From NCBI GenBank assembly GCA_030407085.1, contig CM059584.1:128249001-128313000 (forward strand): a DNA stretch of 64,000 nt. The letters are read 5' to 3'. Positions 57,540-64,000 of this stretch are shown here, in pieces. The notes beneath the pieces are model-generated. The model worked only from the letters and a program-made list of their open reading frames with translations, searched no databases and was not told where the DNA came from. Source of the DNA: Trichopria drosophilae. Taxonomy: Eukaryota > Arthropoda > Insecta > Hymenoptera > Diapriidae. A program made the translations under genes and the position numbers. Within the stretch, counting starts at the first letter, position 1, and each line of letters opens with the position of its first letter.

Positions 57540-59040
57540 GGTAAAAGTTCGAGTGATCGAGTCAAGCGCATTCGGAATCGCAAGAAGTGCACTTCAATGC
57601 ACTCGAAGAGATAAAAGTATGTGCGTTCATGAGATCGTATACACATATACATGTGGAAAGTGACTCACACATACAGACTCGTATACGCGAGACACCGAAT
57701 TCAGTATCTCGAACACAATGCGTTTACTGGTCACATCGGTGTAGGTGCGTGTACCGTGATAACGGCGCGTATACGCACAGATTGCATCACTCACACACGC
57801 ACACGTTAAAACGTATACGTCGATTCCCGGTGTGGGTACGTTCACACGTGCAGTTGGTTCGCCAGTCTATATCCGCGACTGGCACATCGCGCATTGTCAA
57901 TCGTTGCGCTGCTGGCTATCAGTATTAGCTCAAAGATCCACTCGTGTACCAATCGCAGCTAACGGTCAGGCAATACCGATCAATTTTTGTCTATGTAAAA
58001 AAAAAAATTATTTATGTCAGTTTATGTACGATTTTTCTTTGGAGAAATGCGACGTTCGGAAAATTATATTCGGAGGGAATGAAAAGTCTATTCCTACCGG
58101 AAAGAATGAAGGGAATAGTGCGCGGATTGTGGCTCCAAAATGCGAATTATCGCGATTACGCGTGGATTATAGAAAGACGGATTTAAACCGTTGGTTTTAG
58201 TGTTCGTGTGAAGTGAAGCGTTTTGGTGCCTGTGAGAACAAAAGTGTCGGTTCCGTGTGGTGAGGAGGAATTTTGAAAATTGAAGCGATCGTAATCGATG
58301 GAATTCGTGAAGCGATAAGGCGATAAGAGTGCCGGTGATACGGAAAATACCGATAGAAATTAGTGAAACGAGAATCGAATAGGGAAATTGGCGAACTTCG
58401 TGGGAGCGTGGCACGAGAGACTGTCAGTCCATTGCCCCTTTATTCAAGGAAGCTAATCGGACGTTCGACGATAACGAGGCGAGAGAAAAAAAAGTAGATG
58501 ATCGAAGCCAGAAAAAGAACACCAACCGGTATCGCGATTCGTAATCGAGATTTTGATTAAGAAACAACCGGCATTCGCATTAGTTAATGTGTGAAAGTAC
58601 CTCGTGCACGTGTGGATGTGATTCAATTTATTCTTCTTTTCCGCTTCAATTAGCGTGTGGTGGCCGTTGTTGACGGATTAAAGTCAAGGTCACGAGGCGG
58701 GTTAATGAGGGATCCTTGTTGGTTCGCTAAAATTAAAGTCGGGCGTGATTCTGCAGCCTCCACCTTGGGGATCGTGGAGCACTCAAGATCTTTTTGGCAC
58801 TGACCTAAGGCACGTTTTTCCAACGGGGGAAATATACGAAGCGACTATTTTCGAGCAATTTATCCGCGAGACGGAAGCCCTTGCCAGAGATTTCGGCAAT
58901 TCCCGACGATGAGAACGACTACTCTTTTGCGCAGTGAAATTTCAAGACTTCGAGGAAGGCCACTTTAGGCAGCCGGGAGGATTCATAGGCGTAAGATGCG
59001 ATCGGCGAGGAGGTTGTCGCAAATGCAGGTGAACAAATTG
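57540..59040 (+). promoter_or_regulatory. GC/CpG-rich promoter and long non-coding first exon
   Basis: About 1.5 kb with clearly raised G/C and CpG in AT-rich DNA. It has many cacacg/cgtatac-type repeats (57,640-57,850), a tatcagtatt initiator-like site at ~57,922, and a cacgtg E-box at ~58,608. All ATGs open short frames; the one at 58,911 is a 19-codon frame (MRTTTLLR..., stop). Reads like insect 5'UTR, probably plus strand, with candidate donors ggc|gtaaga (58,991) and gcag|gtgaac (59,029). No coding exon follows within the window. Gene identity unknown; opposite orientation cannot be excluded. Confidence 0.4.
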
Positions 59041-59569
59041 TTTGGTTCTTAATTGCTATGGTGTGTTGAGATAATAGGTTAAGTTTGACTAGACGTATAT
59101 AGTGTGAATTGGAGGCCAATATGAAGGATCATGGTGGTATAGAATGTTAACTCTGACACAACAAAAAAAAACCTATGATTAAAGTCACTTTTTCATGAAC
59201 TTCGCACCACAATGGAATTTACATTAAATCTTTGACTCTTGTCTTGAATGAGCTTCTGATATTGTGCAACCGACGGAATTATCATGTTGGTAAGATGTTC
59301 ATCAGCAACTGTTATCAATCACTTTACTTTAAATAGATCATGATAAAGACTGGAAAAAATGTAGCATCTGTAACGTGCAAACTTTGGGCCATGATGTTTT
59401 CTTGATTGGACTCTGCTGTAGTGTGGACGGTTTCGGGGTTCAGTGAGAGCACATCTAAAAGTTTCGTTGCAAAACTATGGACAGGAGTGACTATTTTACT
59501 TCTTCAAGATTCCAAACAATATGTGGATTTTTATCTTATATAGTTAGGCTAGGGGACAAGTATTCCATT

Positions 59570-59970
59570 TGCAATGTTCTGAAGCATGTCACCATTATAG
59601 AAAAAAAACTTAAATTGATAATTGAGTAAGGAGTAATTTCCGGAAACAAAGTTCTGAAGCACTTCGTGTTCAATACTAATGATACTGTATACAGTTTTAA
59701 CTTCAATATTAGGTATGGGCATAAATTTACTTCCTTTGTAGCTCTGCATCTAAACAAAAATATGTACGAACAATCGTAAAGTTCCTGAAGCAAATTTTTG
59801 AAGCACTTTTCGCAGGTGGAATGCTACTGCAGCAGGACATGACATTACTTTCTGATCTTGTGTAAAAGTACATTCATTATTTTTGTTATGATACTGGGCA
59901 CGAAAATGTGTGGAAAATTAAGCTTAACGACGTAATTTCCTAAGACGAAGATCTGAAGCACTTCTTTAGG
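59570..59970. repeat. Degenerate GTTCTGAAGCACTTC repeats
   Basis: tgttctgaagcatgtc (59,575), agttctgaagcacttcg (59,650), agttcctgaagcaaat (59,781), gaagcacttttcg (59,800) and agatctgaagcacttct (59,948) recur in one orientation with loose spacing. An old tandem repeat; no gene. Confidence 0.45.
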
Positions 59971-62769
59971 TTTGATAGAACAAAATCCTGCTCAGTTGAA
60001 CCTTCAGAGACATTCAAAACAAAATTCCCGGATGGAAATAAATAAATGAGTGTTTGAGGCAGGATTTCTTTTGTATATAATTTCATTATTATCAAAAATT
60101 ATCTATGGAAGCCAACAAACAAACTATAAAACGAAAAAAATTCTCGAAATGACTTGACACAAAACTATTTGAACTCTTGAACAAAAAAATGTAGCAAGGT
60201 ATTTCTTTATCGAAATAGTGAAGAGAAATGATGTACTTTTAATTTCAGTGATAATACAGGCATAATCGACGGATATAAAGTTCACGAGAGCATTTCAGAT
60301 GTGACTACGCAATAAAAACGTACTTAGAACTGTGTGACATCTGGTTCGGAATCGCTTCGTTACGGTATCTGCCGCGACCTTTACGGTCGCGTTTGTTTTT
60401 GTTATTGTTTACTCTTCTCCGTTTCCTCAAACGAGATCATATTTCCTGGTCAAAATAAGTCTTTCTCCAGTCTTGAACTATTGAAGAAAGATTTATTTCT
60501 TAGTTTTATGTCTAAAGAATTTTTATTTCGATCAATCACTAGTAAAATTCGGATGATTAAAGCATTATAATAAAAATTAAGCATTTTTTGGTGGATGGTA
60601 CCATCTAAGACGACACGTTCTTCAAGAAAATGTATTTCAGTCATTTTATTCAGATATTTTAAATTATATTGGACGTCGAAAATTGTATGTTCCTTTGACA
60701 GTCGATAACAAAAACACATTACAAATATCAGATCTAAATCAGTACTCTGCTTGTGTATTTTACGATTACCTATGTGGCATATATAAAGAAATCTCCAAAT
60801 CAAATAGTAGACCAAAAATAATTTCGTCAGCCTTTTCAAAATATATTTCTAATTTTTACGGAAGATTGTGTGAAAAATTTATTATCTCTTAGAAATTACT
60901 TACTCAGGGTATTTTGGTACGTCAGTTTTATTAAATATTATCACAACAGCAATGTCAAAATAAGTTATTGATATATTACGAGATTAAATGCAGACATATT
61001 TACTGTATTTAACTGTTACTATCGTATATTTGATATACCATGGTCTATAATTAGTTCACGATTTAATTTATGTTCATTAGGACAAATAGTAATTAAGTGA
61101 TAATACTTTTAGCTATCATTTTAATAAAAATTATATCAGACTTAATTATTACAAAAATTGATTAGGATATTTTAGAAGTATATTCAGTAATTTAAATTTA
61201 AACAAGATGAGAAGTAGCAACGATGGTGTACCAAGTAGGTGATTCAGAATTGAAAAAAAAAACAGTTCTATATAATTTCGATTGGTAAAATATACGCAGT
61301 ATACCGAACAATAAAATAAAATATATACAATGTAGAATTCGGCAGGTTTTTAATCATTTTTCTGGCGTAAAAAAAATAGAAGTATTGTCTAGTATGTGTG
61401 AGAACTTATAATGTAGGTTATTGACACTATAAATGTTAATGTCGACATCTGTACGGATGTGGCTGACACTTGAATATCATATGCGATCATTTATTTTTCT
61501 GGTGATCGAAACACAAATAATGTTTGCGATACCCCCAAAAACTAATATACCATAGATCCTTTAACATTTCTGGTTCCAGTCGTCATTAAGTAAGAGGTTA
61601 GCTAACAGTTATTTAGTGACAAATCATCATATTTCAAAGTGTCGTTGGAGTCACGTATATTTTTGGTGAAAATTATTCTCCGTGTACGATATTCCATTGT
61701 AAAATTTGAAATAAAAAACGGAGCACCGAAATGATTTGAACTGACAATATCAGCATAAACGACTTAGTTTAAAAATTGACGTACATTATTATAGCCATTA
61801 TCGATAACACCTATTTTTTCGTATTTTAACGTCGCTATTGTGCAACATAAACAAAACTCATTCGAATACTTAATTCTACTTATATTTTGCGAATAACATT
61901 TTAACCCGAATTAAGTGACAGAAGATATTTGCACAACTTCCATTCGTCTAAACATAACAATAACTCACTTCGTTAAACGATGAATCGTCATTGAACTACT
62001 ATTAAGCGAATAAACCAGTTTGGCTTGTACAATTAACTGAATGCCCCAAAATTACTGGATGTCATATCAAAAAGGATTGTTTTCTGTATTGATAATCGGT
62101 AGTATTGCTGAGAATCGCTTCAATGGGATTTGTTAGCATCTATTCTTATCCGATTAAAAAAGTGATGGCGTTTAGCAGATTCAGCCTTGAATAACTAATA
62201 ATAGAGGAACAAATAAATCAATCGGAAGGAAATAACGTTAACAGTTGTCCGTCATTGGTCAATTATCGATGCTTCGACATGCACCTATTGTGATCGATGG
62301 AGGAGATAATCATACATTCGACTAAATGTTGTCTAATAACTATACTTTTCCGATATTTAGTTGATACTTTTTTAGACTGGTGGCACAATTGCCAGTCTTT
62401 TCTATATTTTTTTATCTAAAAATTTAGCAACTTTATATTGAATAAAATTATATGAAACGCTAAATTTCAAGAGAAAAAGTGTATAAATTACAGACATGTG
62501 TCTGAATTATCCGAAACATGTGCCTGAATAAATGTTCTACATGAAAATGCTAACTATTTCACCTATTTCTTAACAATTTTTAGGCATTTAGAATTTTAAT
62601 ATACAAGTTTTGCGGTATCTTGTTTTACTTTAGTAAATTTTACTCATTAAAATATTTTCGAATTTTCATAGCTTTTGTTTTAATTCAAGAATATCTAATA
62701 CCTAATTTGTAAAAAGATCTCGAAGATAAAACATTACAGATTCCTAAACTTGTTTACTCTCTAAATTTC

Positions 62770-63731
62770 AATTTAAAAAACTACCAATGAAGAAGTAAAA
62801 AACTAATTCCATTATTTACTAACTTTTTACTCATCAATTGGTAGATAGTGACTAAGTCAGATTTTGAGAGTGAAATTTGGCAAAAATAAAACTAAGACAA
62901 CAAAGAAAAACCTTGATTTAGAAAATATTTTATCAATAGAATTTTTTCACATGAATCAAAAGTGCAATTTACGATTATTTTTTACTGAATTCTGCTCTGT
63001 AAATCTGAATTAGTCCAAAACTATCTACTAATTAATGAGTATAAAGTTGGTAAATAATCGAATTAGTAAGACCTTTATTAATAAAGAATACAAAACTACT
63101 AACAGCCTAACAATTTACTAGTCGTTGTATCTATTTTTTAATACGTTACTACTAAAAAGAATTATTTCAATCAGACTAATGATTGAGTCGTTTTCTAACA
63201 TTTTATTAGTCGTTTTTTATTAATTAAAATTTAGAGAATAAGAAATATAAGAATTTGGAATACTTTTGATCTTAGATCTTTGTTTTACAAATTAAGTATT
63301 TTTATTTATTGTATATTATATATTATTATTACAACAAAAGTTTTGAAAAAACTACGAAAATATTTTACTAAAATAAGGCAAGATTTCTCAAAACTTATGT
63401 AAATCTAATGAATTATTTATTTTTACATATGTTTTTTTTCTGAAACAACAAACAGTAAAGTTTCTTTTACAATTTCATTTATAAAATTGAATTGGATTAG
63501 TAGAATTTTAATAATTAATCAGTTGTATCTTATTATACATTAATTAGAAACTGATTTATTTTTCGTAATACACCTTGCGTTTCGAATTAGTAGTTTTTCT
63601 AATGGTTTAAATGGTTCAGACGAGAAACAGAAACAATCGAGTAAAAATTTACTTAAATTGACTTATTATTTTGTTAGATTTAAATAAAAATTGTTTTCAT
63701 AATTTGAATCCACGGGTTTTTTCAGTGTATT
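62770..63731. repeat. CTAATTAG-motif repeat with ACACTGAAAAAA right end
   Basis: actaattcc, ctactaattaatgag, cgaattagtaag, ttagtagttttt and similar variants recur, and the stretch ends ...cacgggttttttcagtgta at ~63,729, the same kind of terminus as the 37,300 element. The left terminus was not found. Confidence 0.35.
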
Positions 63732-64000
63732 AAGAAATTTATATTCCAAAAACTACATTGAACTAGTATCCATAGTAGCAAGTACTAATATTTGGATTGT
63801 CTAATAATATCCTACCATTTTATAGTTTTTGAATTGTTGTGTGCTATCTGTTATAATCGAATTGTAAAGACAATGTAAGGAGAGAAATATTTACATGAAA
63901 CTAAATAACTTTGTTACGAAACTAGAAATCCTCTTTTTTATAGTTTGTCTTTTGTAATTATTGTATTTGCATCATAATTTTCCTCCATATTTTACGATTT

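Larger units (their letters stand above)
59041..64000. other. AT-rich stretch, possible first intron
   Basis: About 5 kb without a credible exon. The longest frame is 129 codons, minus strand at 60,450-60,839, with no recognisable domain. If the 57.5-59 kb island is a first exon, this is its intron. Two repeat stretches inside it are listed separately. Confidence 0.35.

Noticed and set aside
57832..58200. 122-codon plus-strand frame in the GC-rich island
   Set aside because: Composition follows the island, there is no conserved motif, and overlapping frames of similar length exist on the same strand. More likely UTR.

Overview
The window looks like nuclear DNA of an insect. It is AT-rich (roughly 30% GC by eye), has one split gene with tiny introns, carries TTAGG-type (arthropod telomere) pentamers, and is crowded with DNA-transposon debris of kinds common in insects. 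Hymenoptera is plausible, but the sequence alone does not prove the order. No bacterial-style genes, operons, rRNA or CRISPR arrays are present. Almost every open frame outside one gene is noise or lies inside a repeat.

The only protein gene I can name is on the minus strand at 4577-7787: the 5' half of WDR19/IFT144, a ciliary intraflagellar-transport (IFT-A) protein. Eleven exons can be joined in frame, giving about 793 residues: the WD40 propellers and the start of the TPR region. Eight consecutive introns are only 53-56 bp. After exon 11 the gene leaves its last visible donor and runs into at least 4.5 kb of nested repeats. The remaining ~550 residues expected for the family are not in the window.

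Two GC-rich islands on the plus strand look like promoters with non-coding first exons. One is at about 21,000-21,563, with an NRF1/Ewg-type palindrome and a perfect GTAAGT donor. The other is at about 57,540-59,040, a long 5'UTR-like stretch. No coding exon can be attached to either, so the 21.6-57.5 kb and 59-64 kb stretches may be long introns or intergenic DNA.

The rest is mobile DNA. (1) TTAA-bounded elements beginning TTAACCC, several of them giant palindromes (left edge to 921; 2507-3025; 18,924-20,250; 23,551-24,719; 33,557-35,519). (2) Short pogo-like MITEs with TA ends beginning TACAG (2065, 4074, 8664, 17,719, 22,783, 28,258, 31,985). (3) Foldback-like elements whose inverted repeats are built of tandem 15-16 bp units and which are flanked by 9-10 bp duplications (53,224; 55,759; 56,216); the last is nested in a second tandem-unit foldback. 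(4) Elements ending ACAC(G/T)GAGAAAAA, each with its own short internal motif (36,544; 37,300; 45,449 and relatives). (5) A TACAGGGTG palindrome at 37,897-38,843 nested in another element. (6) A dead non-LTR retrotransposon RT fragment (11,955-13,100) and a tRNA-like SINE head (28,729). (7) A dispersed ~120 bp module containing the motif GGATCCGCCATTTTGAA, present as a tandem array near 3.3-3.7 kb and as scattered copies throughout.
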